From Ciona savignyi (Eukaryota; Chordata; Ascidiacea; Phlebobranchia; Cionidae), in the NCBI GenBank assembly GCA_000149265.1, contig CH002016.1:257308-321307 (forward strand): a DNA stretch of 64,000 nucleotides. The letters run 5' to 3'. The first letter of the stretch is position 1, and the number at the start of each line of letters is the position of its first letter. The notes under the pieces are model-generated. The model was given only the letters and a program-made list of their open reading frames with translations. It was not told the DNA's origin and searched no databases. A program made the translations under genes and the position numbers. Shown piece after piece: positions 47,601 to 58,929 of the stretch.

Positions 47601-50600
47601 TTGCAAGTTAATTAATGGCAACGTACATTGATTGTACCTAGTTTAGCAACCGACTATACGCATATGGTATGCTGATGACTGCCCTTTCTTTCATTCCCCC
47701 GGCAGGCAAATTTTCTTTCATGCATGAGCAAGCAAAAAAATATAACAAATCTTAACGTGTCAAAAATAACATTACAGATGAAAGTTTGATGAATTAATTG
47801 TAATATTTAATTAAAACAAACTCAAAATATTTATCAGTTTTTCTAATTTTGAAATAAAAATGATTTTGTTCCACCATTAATTTCGAATTGTTAGAATCAA
47901 AAATAATTGCAAATCATTTTCAATCGAAACGAATTTTTATCTTGTAAACATCATCAAACAGTACATGATTAATAATGTGATATGCTTATATTGTGAAGTG
48001 GAATTTACACTTATTCCCATACCTTCGGTTTTCCTTGTCACTATATTGTGATGAAATAGGAGTAGAATTGAAGAAGGTAGAAGTTTGGACATTGGGTGAA
48101 AACTCCTTTTCATTTGTTTCGTTCTGTTTATAAAGATTATGTTAGCTTTAATGATTTCCATATTAATTAACATACAAGATATACATGAAACAAGTATAAC
48201 TACAAGATGCAGTGATTAAGTTATGACAGAAAACAAAAAAAAATAAACTAAAATTGAAACTTCAATTGTATAATTTTTAAGGTACTTATGTTTGTTTTTT
48301 TTTTCTGGTGTAACATTTTGATGATAGCCCGGAATAAACTATGTTTTCCTATATAAGACAGTTACACAGATTACATTAATTAGTGGCACTGGAAGAAGAA
48401 TATATGGCCGTGGTGGGAGCCGTGGTAGGATTGGTTTCTGTCCTTGTGCAACAGTTTGTAGAGACCACGTTGTCTCATGGTTGTTGGGACTTTCTTGGAA
48501 CGAGTGTTGTGAGGTTCCACGCTGTGGGTGAAGCCATATTAAAGTCTGAACGATAAATATTAAAGGCCAAAAATCCATCAATTTTCAGTCGAGTAAGAAT
48601 TTACTAGTATCTGACCGCTCACGTGAGTAAATCTTTTATGCGAGTAACTAAAGTATACTTATTATATAATAAAAAATAAAACGTTTTAAAAAACGAAAAT
48701 TTTGCTATGTGTATAAAAAAAACGGTCACAATGATGTGGATTTGTTTTTTCCCTATGTGCAATTTGAATAAAAAACGGTTGCGGAGACTGTTTTATTAGA
48801 TTTTTATTTGCAAGTGTAAACTCTTACTCACACAGAGTGCGTCACGCGAGTAAAATCCGTTACTCGTGCGGATTTTTTCGCCCTGAATATCAGGTGAAAA
48901 CTGAAATATCAATCTTTTAATATAGGCTACCAAATTTTTATATAAATAGAACGCAACTATAAACTGCATTAAACTTAATTGCATTGGATTAACAAGGTTT
49001 CATTTTCCCAAACAAGCGGTTAGAACAGGGGTTCCCAAGCTTTTCTCAGGACGACCCCAAAGACAACTTTCAAGTGTCCAGTGCGATCCAAGGTCAATAT
49101 ATATTTTTTCACAAGCACGTTACATGGTCTTATGTATACTGCCTGAGGCTTGAACTTACTTTACTTATTCCTTGAAAAAGAATTTAAGCACACACAGGTA
49201 GAGCATGTGCTTACTTGCCTCTGCTAGCCTATCATTTATAAAAAAAGCATGGATTAGAAAAAAAGTCAACTGCTTGATAGCCATTATATGCTATTTTGAT
49301 TGAAAACTGAAAAGCCTAACCTACTCTTTCACTGCTATTCCAAATTCAAATTAAATATTAGTTCCAATACTTGTCAGCCTACTGATAGCAAACTATCTTT
49401 GCTGCAAAGTACATACAAACAACTTCAACTCTGCAAATCAACAACGTGTCATTCCATTATGAACAATCAAACAGTGATGTCACAATAAGCACCTACATTT
49501 TCGATAGCATAAGTACAGACTTAGTTAGAGTGATGCCTATAAGCCTGTTTTACAGTAAGCCATGGTACAAACTGCTAAATATTACATGGTTTGTCAAATC
49601 TTAGATGTTTTGTACATCCATTATTACCATACCTCACTGACCCCACCGACCCCATAACCTGTTTGCGACCCCACCTACTTATCACTCCGACCCCATTTTG
49701 GGTCGCGACCCCTGGTTTGGGAACCCCTGGGTTAGAATAACTATGACAGAGGCCCATTGTGAGTATGAGTTAATTTGGCATAGATATCGGCGATACTCAC
49801 AACACTGTCCAAGGTTAAAGGTCGGATATTCAAATCCGATCTTAGCGTCCAATACGATGCTTTCGATCCTGTGGTCACTTGCCGCACAAATATATCATGA
49901 AGTGATAGGTTGTGACGTATTGAATTCTTCCACCCTTAAATCGCAATGGTATATTAATAATTATATTTTCAAAAACAGTTAACGTTTTTTATGAGAGACG
50001 GTTATGTGATACATTTGTTGCCCTATCATATAAACTATGCATAAACGTAGATTTTTATAAAGGTCTATAATAATGACTAATTTTTATAATAATGAAACGA
50101 CTGTCATTCAGTAATTGCTCTGTCAGAAAATATAAAACTGATTTTTTGGATATTGTACTGAGGAAAAGAGGAAGGTAATAGTAGTTTTTACACAAATCAG
50201 TTAACATATCCTTGATTGTTTTATTGGTTAACTCACAACAAATTGGTCAATCAGTTGTATCCTTGGACAAGGCACTTAACAGACATTACTATGACCAGGT
50301 GGAATAGTGGGTTCTACCAAATTGAAGAATTGTCTCAATCATACACAACACACTGAACTATCTCTAGTTAGCTGAATGGGCACAGGGTCTCTGATAATTA
50401 CTCTTGTCTTTAGCCACATGCGTTTTCCCAATTATGGGGATAAACATGAATATATCCTACCCTATCTTAACCAGTTAATGATTTAACCATAAACTGATCA
50501 GTTTTGTAGTTCTATTAGATCAGTTTTGTAGTTTTGTTAAATCTATTAAATATATCCATGAGTATGCCTATTGTAGAAGCTAAACTTTTAAGATCCATCA

Positions 50601-52797
50601 CCCGGTTTGGCGGATATAAAATATGGGAACTTTTCTTCAATCCATTGATAGATTTGTCTTAGTGTCATTCTTCCAGCAGAGCTGCTGTTGATTGCGAATT
50701 GTATAAGTGCCATGTATGAATATGGTGGTCTGCCTCTCTTTTCATCTCTCTGGAAGAAAATATGAATATAAAATTAAATACGATGGGTTACAGTAGTGCT
50801 TGTTTCTTTACATTGGAGTTGGAGCTGCATGTTTATCACACCTTGACCATATCAGTTTAACATGCAAGATAGAATCAGGGTTGGGATCAAATAATTGTAA
50901 TATGAATAATGGATATATTTAAAATGACCAATTTCTCGAAAATCCCGCCGCCTTACAAACTTCATTTTTTTAAAAACACAGTAAATCAATGTCAAAACAG
51001 TAGAATTTTAAACAATTAGCTATGTCTATGATGTGCATAATTTTTTGGCTCATTATAATTCTATTTAAACAATCTTATTATTTAAACCTAACCCAAGATG
51101 CATACAAGCATTACATTTATTGACTTAATTACAATGTACACTGTGCAGCTACCTGTACTAGTACTACATTGAATATTATATCCTAATGTTTTGTATTTTT
51201 ACCTCAAACACTTTTCGCTCCCGTTCTAGTGGCACCGGCATAAAGTTATTGACGCCCATTCTGCCAAGCCAAGTAATGTTGGTCAAGCTGTCATCAACTG
51301 CTTGATCATGAAATTTGCCTGGTGTTCTGAAACCGTGGACTTGGTAGTGGGTGTTTGGGGTCATGCCAACACTCATTGTATTTTGAAAATGGTCCTGCGG
51401 TGGTTGTGCGACCAGATGACCTATGATTAAAAATTTTATTTCAGCACTCACTTGTACGCTGTTCAGTATGTACACCTACACTGAATGTTAAGAGAAGCTC
51501 ACTTATTCGCTTATTTATTATTCTTTGAATTTCGATTAGTTCATGCTCACATTAGTATTCTTTGCATTAACCTATGATTTTAAAAACTATTACAGGTTTT
51601 AGATATGTTTATTTCGATGGGTGTCTTATTTTAAGTCTGGCAGTCCTCTATGGAAAAATCAGTTTTAGAGTTGTATTCGATATAAATATTGATAAAAATG
51701 TCTGAATTAACCAATAGAGGGTCCATTAATTCACAAACACATGATGTTTTATATTATTTTTACATTCGAGCATGTATGACCGTCAGTTGAATGATGGCGA
51801 CAGTGCTCGAGTCCTGAACCCAGTGCTTCAATAGGTAATGCAAAAACCATCATAATAACATCTTGTATTTAACAGTAGAATATGTGCATTATCCAGATGG
51901 GTGGGCAATGTAATATAATAATTGCCTCTTGTGGCCAGGGTTTGAAAATAAGTGTTCTGTCCTTGTACTCGGTTGTGTTGCTAGGGCTATTACAGTGTGT
52001 TTAATATTTTACCAGTACATAATACAAAGCTAATATAAACACAAAAAAACTTAAAATACAAAAAATAAACCTGAATGCATTGAAGATGGTTGAATAGGTT
52101 GTTGATAATAGCCCGGAACTTGAATGTTGTTGTATGAATGCTGTATGTCAGATGCTGCTTCATAATGCTGGTATGAATAATGCTCGGTATTTCCATGCAT
52201 TTGGAAGTGGTTTTGTACCGGAACCTCCTGAACAGCAGACTGATTGTTCGAGTTCATTCCACGTAATTGAAAACCTTGTACAGGGATGTTTTGAAACATT
52301 GGTTTCATACCTTGGATGTGGAAGGGAACGGTTTGTGTTGGAAAGTTGTTAGAAAACCCAGGTTCTTGCTTTGTCATGATGTTGTTAGTAGAGTTTTGCG
52401 GGCCTTGTAAAATGGATTGCTTACAAGAACTTGCTACCGCATTACACTGTTCTTGTATTAAATTAATGTGTTCGGTTTCATTTTTAATTTGGGGTGCTCG
52501 GCTGCCTGTCTCATTGTGGGTTGGGCACCATGGTTGAGATGCTGACAGTTCAGACTGTTCATACTTGACTATGGACCGCTTCACAGAAGCATTGTTATTT
52601 GTATTCTGATTTATCTGTTCAATACCACAGATAGTATTTGCTCCTTCTTCAAATACATTTGATTTTCTTCTGGATATATATCCATCTGATTGTTTTACAG
52701 ATGCTGAATTGTTGAGTACTGTGTGTTTACGTTGCAATATTATTGGTCTACACGCTTTTGGCTTAACATTTGACTTTGAATTTCTTTCCTTTACCAT
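44693..52797 (-). CDS. FOXM1: Forkhead transcription factor FOXM1
   Basis: Complete 11-exon FOXM orthologue: 52797-52071, 51420-51203, 50749-50602, 49934-49801, 48545-48375, 48123-48023, 47447-47368, 47205-47117, 46872-46735, 45695-45250, 45182-44693. All phases agree and the sum is 2742 bases (913 residues plus stop; human ~760-800). FOXM1 drives G2/M genes in proliferating cells (family knowledge). Evidence: N-terminus with CRPIILQRKH, like human RRPLILKRRR; the block DDSLTNITWLGRM, like NNSLSNIQWLRKM; a forkhead domain at ~321-409 split over exons 3-4 (RPPYSYMALIQFAIN, TLRQIYQWIEEKFPYF, then WKNSIRHNLSLHDIFVRQ, LTLDSV); KPILPRLPP downstream as in human KPLLPR; and a C-terminal transactivation motif SFSKLLDIS ... 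LSWSNF. KEN motifs occur at 496-498 and 761-763. Introns carry SINEs, a hAT element and a minisatellite. Confidence 0.95.
45800..46030 (+). repeat. Decayed tRNA-derived SINE in FOXM1 intron
   Basis: Shows the SINE order with heavy decay: TCCAATGGATTTATGGTTTG, ATACAACACATTGCAAAGGC, GGCGGGCAAGAGGTAATCTG, TTTTCCCAATTACAGGGATA and AACAAGAATATCTTATCC tail. Confidence 0.65.
46207..46474 (+). repeat. Full-length tRNA-derived SINE (best copy in window)
   Basis: About 268 bp. The tRNA-like head has an A-box-like GGTTGGTCTAGCGGTTAAGT, close to the start of tRNA-Glu-type sequences, and a B-box-like region GATTCAGGTGCGAAACTGG. The body contains CTTGGGCAAGGCACTTTACG, GCAGATTAATGGGTTCTACC and ACACACTGCAATAGCT. 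The 3' end is GGGATAAACATGAATATCC followed by TATCC repeats instead of poly(A). Oriented opposite to FOXM1, within the intron between its exons 9 and 10. Confidence 0.88.
46506..46712. repeat. 24-bp minisatellite carrying splice-donor-like sequence
   Basis: About nine tandem copies of a 24-bp unit (TTAG followed by TACCTGATATATGCTATCAC), decaying at the right end. On the minus strand each good unit reads ATATCAGGTACTAA. It starts 23 bases inside the intron from the real donor of FOXM1 exon 9 (TTTATCAG|GTAC at 46735/46734). Confidence 0.9.
47522..47590 (+). repeat. tRNA-Gly-like sequence fragment
   Basis: GTATGGTTCAGTGGTAGCAT resembles the 5' half (A box) of tRNA-Gly, but the rest does not fold into a tRNA and lacks a B box. 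Probably the head of a different decayed SINE in a FOXM1 intron. Confidence 0.35.
49026..49729. mobile_element. hAT-type non-autonomous element in FOXM1 intron
   Basis: 704 bp with inverted ends: left CAGGGGTTCCCAAGCTTTTC, right (reverse complement) CAGGGGTTCCCAAACCAGGG. Flanked by exact 8-bp duplications GGTTAGAA (49018-49025 and 49730-49737), as made by hAT transposases. The CAGGGGTTCCCAA end is typical of hAT elements. No transposase frame is present. It lies in the intron between the second forkhead exon (ending 49801) and exon 5. Confidence 0.92.
50240..50464 (+). repeat. tRNA-derived SINE, 5' truncated, in FOXM1 intron
   Basis: Contains GTATCCTTGGACAAGGCACT, GTGGGTTCTACCAAATTGAA, ACACAACACACTGAACTATC and the tail GGGGATAAACATGAATATAT followed by CCTACCCTATC. 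It splits the forkhead domain, between the two forkhead exons. Confidence 0.8.
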
Positions 52798-53016
52798 AAT
52801 ACCGGGTGAAGGTTACAATAAATCATTTAATTATTGTTTTGAGAAGAAACCAACTTGTTTGTTTTACAGTTTTCCATTCCAGTACCACTTAAAATAGTCA
52901 GAATATATTTTAGTTAACGATGCAGAAAGCTACAATATGGTTGTTTTTCTAAGCCATGAAGTTCTATTACACATTAACAAACCTGTAAAAAGGGTAAAAT
53001 GCATTTTACTTTAGGA

Positions 53017-53352
53017 ATGACGATCGCAGAATCAAGATATACATTTGATTGGAATCCGAAATGATTCAGAATTATTGTTTGATTCTACCAATTCGAATTA
53101 AATTGTTCATGGAGAATCAAATTCAGTTTTATTTAAATAAGTTAGATTCAAATTAGAAGAAAATTAAGAAAATTGTTTCAAGTAATATTGTTAATAATAC
53201 ATGGATAAAAAATATCCAGCAACATATATACATGTAGTATTATTTTTCTGACTCAAATTAGAATAAAAAATATTTGTTGGATAGTATATTGCATTGTACT
53301 TTTATCTTTGAAAATAATATTCTAGAATTCAAACTGATTCGAATACTTACAT
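53017..53352. repeat. GATTC-rich AT repeat, unclassified
   Basis: GATTCnnATTnGAAT-like words recur on both strands (GAATCAAATTCAG, GATTCAAATTAGAAG, GAATTCAAACTGATTCGAAT). It lies just upstream of FOXM1 and looks like a decayed AT-rich element with no clear ends. Confidence 0.35.
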
Positions 53353-54544
53353 CTATAGATCCAAGAAACATTTACTAAGTGTTACCTCAAATCCCATGGA
53401 CACAACCATACATCAACTTGATTAAAAATTACTAAATCCAGTGTTAAATATTAGATTTAGGCATATTAGATTTATTCGGACCAAGACTAGTCTTTTATGT
53501 TAGGTTAAAAAAACGACGGACAGTTTAATCATATCTTAAGAAACATACAAAGAGTGCACTGTTAGATACTGCACACTTCAGTATTCGTTGCACGGACACT
53601 TAAGATCTCGGCGAAAGACATTTCATTCTGGGTCAGATATAAGAAATATGGGTCATTCCATTATAATTGAGCAAAAAAAAGTTGAAAAGTACATCGTACC
53701 TCTCAGATTTTGTTAAGATTTTCAGACAATGTACCTACACCTAGAAAAATGATTAGGACAAAATTTGAGGTCGCAACTCCTAGCGGTTCAAAAGTTACGG
53801 CAGGATGAAAAATCGGCCACACGAGGGCTTATTGTTGGTGAGCACGCCTACTTACAACTTTTAATTGTCGATATCTCAAAAAGTAAACTATTTGAAAAGA
53901 TGAAACTTTGTATTAAGGTATTTAAAGGTATGAGGAAGCTAAATTTCACATCCAATTGATCTTTAGGGCATTATAAAATAGTTAAAATCAGGTTTTAAAA
54001 TTATTTTGACCACCCCGACGCTAGAGGGGGTAGCTCCTGTATGCAAGAACGTTTTGAGATGCAACTTTTTTTAAAAGTTAGAAGAAGCTTAAATCTTTAA
54101 TCAGTTCAAAAATTAGCTTTGCCAACTTTGAAATGCATTTTTGAGACCAAATTTCCCAAGTGCACATTTTTCGCCCCCCCAAAAAATGTGTTTTGATAAA
54201 TAAATTATGGTTTGGTACAGTCTAAAGTATCAGAGCAGCCTAATACCCTTTTATTTACTTCCTATAGGTACAAAACTTGAAATTTTAATTTTAAAACAAC
54301 TTGTTGGGACCACACTGTTTCCCAATTTATTCAATTTCTATACAAAACTGAGGCAAACCTGATGAACATTTTACAGAAAGTATTTAATTTTGTAAACATC
54401 ACACACAACACCGGAATTATTTTAACTATCACAAAAAGTAAATTATGTGTGACAATGTTGGTACAATTTAACACTACATATACCAGTACTAAAAGCAATG
54501 GTACAGTCATCATGGTTTAAAGCTGTTTTATGTAGCTTCCGATT

Positions 54545-55929
54545 TTAAAACTTTTCTGCAATGATTTGTATTTCTTCTTCAGAAACTTTATAGTTTCTGC
54601 CAGTTGTAGTTGATGGTGGTGTTATAATGCTAAGAATTTGTTGTTTGGGTACCCAGCAAATGTCATCCTTTTGTGGCCAATAAAAAGTGTTAGAAGGTCC
54701 ATGATGATGCAAAAACTTGATGTTAACATCTTCATTGCCTTTGTCCAACTTTTGTACAAGACCAATCCACCAGCAGTTGTCATAGCGGCATGCCATATAA
54801 TCCATCACTTTGACTTCTGGAACAGCTTCATTGTCAAAAAATGAGTAGGTTCCAGTTAATTCTTTATCTTCACTAACTTGTTTGTAACCCACACAGTTAA
54901 GAGCCATTGGAACAAAATAGTGAAAACTTCTTGTGCCTTTGATTGTTTGCCCCATAGCATAGCGCTGCTCTAGAAGTGTTCTTGTCTGTACTAACGAGTG
55001 TGTTGGGGATAAAATTGAACGGTTATTCCTTTGATATTTTCGTTACAGTACTTAAAAACTGCAGCAGCGGTAAGAATTGGCGTACTGCCAGTTTTTACTT
55101 GCAGGCTTGCACGGGTTAACAGCCGCTTAACAGTTCCTCCAATACCGTCACATGGAGATTTTCCATGCGAAGTAGCAAAAAATACCAATCAGCATCAACT
55201 TTAAAATCGGAAGAGTGGAAACAAAGATTTAAAATGTTCTTGTAGTTTTTATATTGTCCTGCACATCCATCAGAGAAGTACTCAATTTTCTGGATATTTG
55301 TGTATTTGATTCGGATCAGGGAGACCAGTTGCTTTTGCAGCTCATACACAAAACCAGTATCATGATTAAGGTCGTCTGATATAAAACAAAATAAGTGAGA
55401 GTGGAGATGTTCACCCTCCTTGTAATATACAACAACTGGGTGTATTGTACATTGGCTGGTGTTCCAATGAAAAGTTTGAATTTCATCCTGTACTGTGAAT
55501 TTATAATTTTCTGCAAAATCAGTAAGGAAAATTAAATGGTTTTCAGGTAAATTTTCTTTTCTTTGTTTTAAATACTTTCCCTGGCACTTAGCAATGTAAA
55601 AGTGCACTGTCAACCCGTCAATAGAATTGGCGAGAAGATTTATAAAATCATGAACGTTAGCAGAATGGTCCACTAGTATTGACCATTCTTTTGAGTTCCA
55701 CTGTTGGTAAGTAATCAAGTCCTCTCCTCCGCAATCCTTACAATTCATACAGATATTGACGTAAAACTTCAAAGCCCGGGCAGTTTGGACACCGATGGAT
55801 CATGCACATTATTGATTCCACAGTGCACACAATCATGGCCATGTACTCCTTGTAAGATTTGTCATCAATGCATGCAGTGCATGCACTGGAACCTACTCTT
55901 TTTGACAATGAAGCTGTTCCAGAAGTCAA
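54545..55929 (-). pseudogene. Decayed DDE-type transposase of the fold-back element
   Basis: Reading on the minus strand, homologous-looking segments lie in three different frames: 55929-55738 (KSYKEYMAMIVCTVESIM, CPNCPGFEVL), 55772-55116 (CGGEDLITYQQW, LIFLTDFAENY, IEYFSDGCAGQYKN), 55188-54991 (FFATSHGKSPCDGIGGTVKR) and 54955-54545 (KGTRSFHYFVP ... CWWIGLVQKLD ... SEEEIQIIAEKF). At least three frameshifts separate them and the N-terminal part is missing. The acidic positions in TDFAENY, SDGCAGQYKN and PCDGIGG look like a DDD/E catalytic triad (inference). The C-terminal module with W/Y-rich strands resembles a small beta-barrel reader domain. Similar proteins are common as unnamed transposon products in cnidarians and arthropods, as I recall. 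Not functional as it stands. Confidence 0.7.
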
Positions 55930-56194
55930 AGTGATGGATTATATAGCATGCCGCTATGACAACTGCTGGTGGATTGGTCTTGTACAAAAGTTGGACAAAG
56001 GCAATAAAGATGTTAACATCAAGTTTTTGCATCCACATGGACCTTCTAACACTTTTTATTGGCCACAAAAGGATGACATTTGCTGGGTACCCAAACAACA
56101 AATTCTTAGCATTATAACACCACCATCAACTACAACTGGCAGAAACTATAAAGTTTCTGAAGAAGAAATACAAATCATTGCAGAAAAGTTTTAA
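55885..56194 (+). pseudogene. Inverted duplicate of the transposase C-terminus
   Basis: About 100 codons (FDNEAVPEVKVMDYIACRYD ... IIAEKF, stop at 56194) repeat the C-terminus found at 54838-54545 on the other strand, with only a few residue changes (for example M to I, E to K, H to P). No start of its own is needed to explain it; it is part of the right arm. Its upstream junction lies at a TGCATGCAGTGCATGCA palindromic tract. Confidence 0.8.
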
Positions 56195-58065
56195 AATCGG
56201 AAGCTACATAAAACAGCTTTAAACCATGATGACTGTACCATTGCTTTTAGTTCTGGTATATGTAGTGTTAAATTGTACCAACATTGTCACACTTAATTTA
56301 CATTTTGTGATAGTTAAAAACAGTCCGGTGTTGTGTGTTGTTTACAAAATAAAATACTTTCTGTAAAATGTTCATCAGGTTTGCCTCAGTTTTGTATGGA
56401 AATTGAATAAATTGGGAAACAGTGTGGTCCCAACAAGTTGTTTTAAAATTAAAATTTGAAGTTTTGTACATATAGGAAGTAAATAAAAGGGTATTAGGCT
56501 GCTCTGATACTTTAGACTGTACAAAACCATAATTTATTTATCAAAACACATTTTTTGGGGGGGTGAAAAATGTGCACTTGGGAAATTTGGTCTCAAAAAC
56601 GCATTTCAAAGTTGGCAAAGCTAATTTTTGAACTGATTAAAGATTTAAGCTTCTTCTAACTTTTAAAAAAGGTTGCATCTCAAAACGGTCTTGCATACAG
56701 GAGCTACCCCCTCTAGCGTCGGGGTGGTCGAAATAATTTTAAAACCTGATTTTTACTATTTTATAATGCCCTAAAGATAAATTGGATGTGAAATTCAGCT
56801 TCCTCATACCTTTAAATACCTTAATACAAATTGTCAGCTCTCCACATAGTTTACTTTTTGAGATATCGACAATTAAAAGTTATAAGTAGGCGTGCTCACC
56901 AACAATAAGCCCTCGTGTGGCCGGTTTTTCATCTTGCCGTAACTTTTGAACCGCTAGGAGTTGCGACCTCAAATTTTGTCCTAATCATTTTTCTAGGTGT
57001 AGGTACATTGTCTGAAAATCTTAACAAAATCTGAGAGGTACGATGTACGGGCTGTTAAAAATATAATGGAATGACCCATATGGCAATATCACACATTTGT
57101 TATTTTATGCTTGCATATGTCATGCTTTCCAGATTGGGCCACATTCAGGGCACAGGAAACAAAAATTGCCTTTGTAGAAATTGTTAACTCGGTTGTATGT
57201 TTTTAATGGTTGATGCTCGAATTTCAATGAAAAGACCAACAAATTCCAATGAAAAAGAGAATTTAAAATAATCAGTTACAACAGTTTTAATGCATAGGCT
57301 AGCCAAATATAACTATAGTGTAAATTACCTGAAAGGCTGTTATAATTTACACACATCTAGCATGATAGGCATAGACGACTGTGGTATTTGTTGTTTTATA
57401 TTTTTTTGTCAACGTAATGCTATCACATAAAAAATAATGCTGTATTTTACCTTTTCTCCGTTTAGATACAATTTAAAATACGACATAACGATGTATTCCA
57501 ATTTCTAATTAACATCTTTTTCACCGATAACCACTTACATTTGTTCAAAATTCGTGCTATTTTCATCACCGACCAATCAGAGACGAGGATTCTAAAGAAT
57601 TTGCTTCGTCATCCAATCCATCATTAATCGGCAACTTTCAACAGTGTCGACTTTCAACACATTTCTATGTTTTTCGCACTTCACTTATCATCAGCTGTAT
57701 GGCTGATCCCGTTTACAACATCTATAATCAGAAACATATTTGACAATTCTCTTGAGTGAGCTACGCTGTGGTCAACTGACCCCTTTCTTCTGACAACGCA
57801 TTCTAGGTGTGATAAGAACTGGCCATATAACAGGTGCCAAATTCGATCTTCATCCTGTCCACTTTCATTTGTGGCGTGAAACCGGGCCCACACCTATACC
57901 AGTACTATATGTTGAACCGTTGGCTTTTTCTCATAAAGTGCCTTGCGAATGTTTGTTCAGAATGAAACAAACCCTGTCCGCAAGCTCACGAGCGTGTGAG
58001 TTGGTTGGGCAAGACATTAACGAGCATTGCCTTAGTCCAGTGGATTTAAATGTTGATCAAATAGA

Positions 58066-58275
58066 TTAGTGAGTAAGCGCGTCACGTTTCCGCCGATTGT
58101 CTACAGGTTCGAAACTGGCTGCTATCTAGTCAAATGTGCCTTTGAGAAAAACTATGAGCGGTCTCGCTTTCACCCAGTAAATTATTGGGTTGTACTAAAA
58201 TTGAAGAACGAATAAAGATAACACACTGCAATAGATGGTGGTCGCGGTGTAACATGCAAATCACCGGTGTCTCTG
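58066..58275 (+). repeat. Diverged tRNA-derived SINE (+)
   Basis: Head with AGTAAGCGCGTCACG and CTACAGGTTCGAAACTGGC (good B box), then CACCCAGTAAATTATTGGGT and AACACACTGCAATAG. It is tail-to-tail with the copy at 58278-58549. A further fragment lies at ~57990-58060 (GGTTGGGCAAGACATTAACG). Confidence 0.7.
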
Positions 58276-58277
58276 TA

Positions 58278-58549
58278 GGATAGGATAGGTGGATAGGATA
58301 TTCATGTTTACCCCCGTGAATGGGAAAACCAAGGGGGTTAACACACGGGCAATCGTCAGATCACCTCGCGCCCACCGTCGGGTTACCGGAGCTATTACAG
58401 TGTGCTGTATTTGATTGATACGTTCCTTTTAATTTGGTAGAACCCATTAAACCGCTGGGTTCGGGCAATGTCCGTAAAGTGCCTTGCCCAAGGACACAAC
58501 CGATTAGCTAGCGACCAGTTTCGCACCTGCAACCTTTCGATTGAAAGGC
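58278..58549 (-). repeat. tRNA-derived SINE, near full length (-)
   Basis: Reverse complement of the family: the tail (GGATAGGATATTCATGTTTA) is at the left, then GGGAAAACCAAGGGGGTTA, GTAAAGTGCCTTGCCCAAGG, and at the right GTTTCGCACCTGCAACCTTT from the tRNA-like head. Confidence 0.85.
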
Positions 58550-58929
58550 TATATTGTTTTCGGGTCATGGAAATAAAACAGAATTGATATATTCTATACT
58601 AGCCCTATTTATTTAGTAAATTTTTTTGTTTCAACACTTACCAAGGCATTTGTCGCACCGACATAATTGGCTGTTGGCGAGATCGTTCCAAGAAAACTAC
58701 AAGGAACAGAAATCGCTAAAATGACGAAGAACGGTCTAAATTCACGATGCGATCAACGCATCTTCTAAATTCAACGTGCGGAGATAATCCATTGTATCAA
58801 GCGCAAAAATAATCTATTGTGCGTTTTTAGATATTCTGCATCGCATTTTTTCCTTGGAGCCAAATCGCATATAAAAGACTTCATTTCATCAGAGAGAGAG
58901 ACACGGAGATGTCTAGGCTTACAGCACTG

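Larger units (their letters stand above)
53650..57077. mobile_element. Fold-back DNA transposon with ~1.2-kb inverted arms
   Basis: A 3.43-kb element. The left arm (53650 to ~54855) and right arm (~55885-57077) are inverted copies that differ by scattered substitutions and small indels. Outer ends read GGGTCATTCCATTATA on both sides, flanked by ATAT (53646-53649, 57078-57081), a possible 4-bp (or TA) target duplication. The ~1.03-kb centre holds part of a decayed transposase on the minus strand, whose C-terminal ~100 codons continue into the left arm. The right arm carries the same C-terminal coding segment reversed (55894-56194 +). So the right arm is a copy of the 3' end, not a normal short terminal repeat. 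Superfamily not assigned. Confidence 0.88.

Noticed and set aside
47937-48173. 78-codon minus-strand frame in a FOXM1 intron
   Set aside because: The real exon (48123-48023) uses another frame that agrees with FOXM1 phases.
55859-56194. Separate + strand gene with W/Y-rich domain
   Set aside because: It is the inverted duplicate of the transposase C-terminus in the right arm of the fold-back element.
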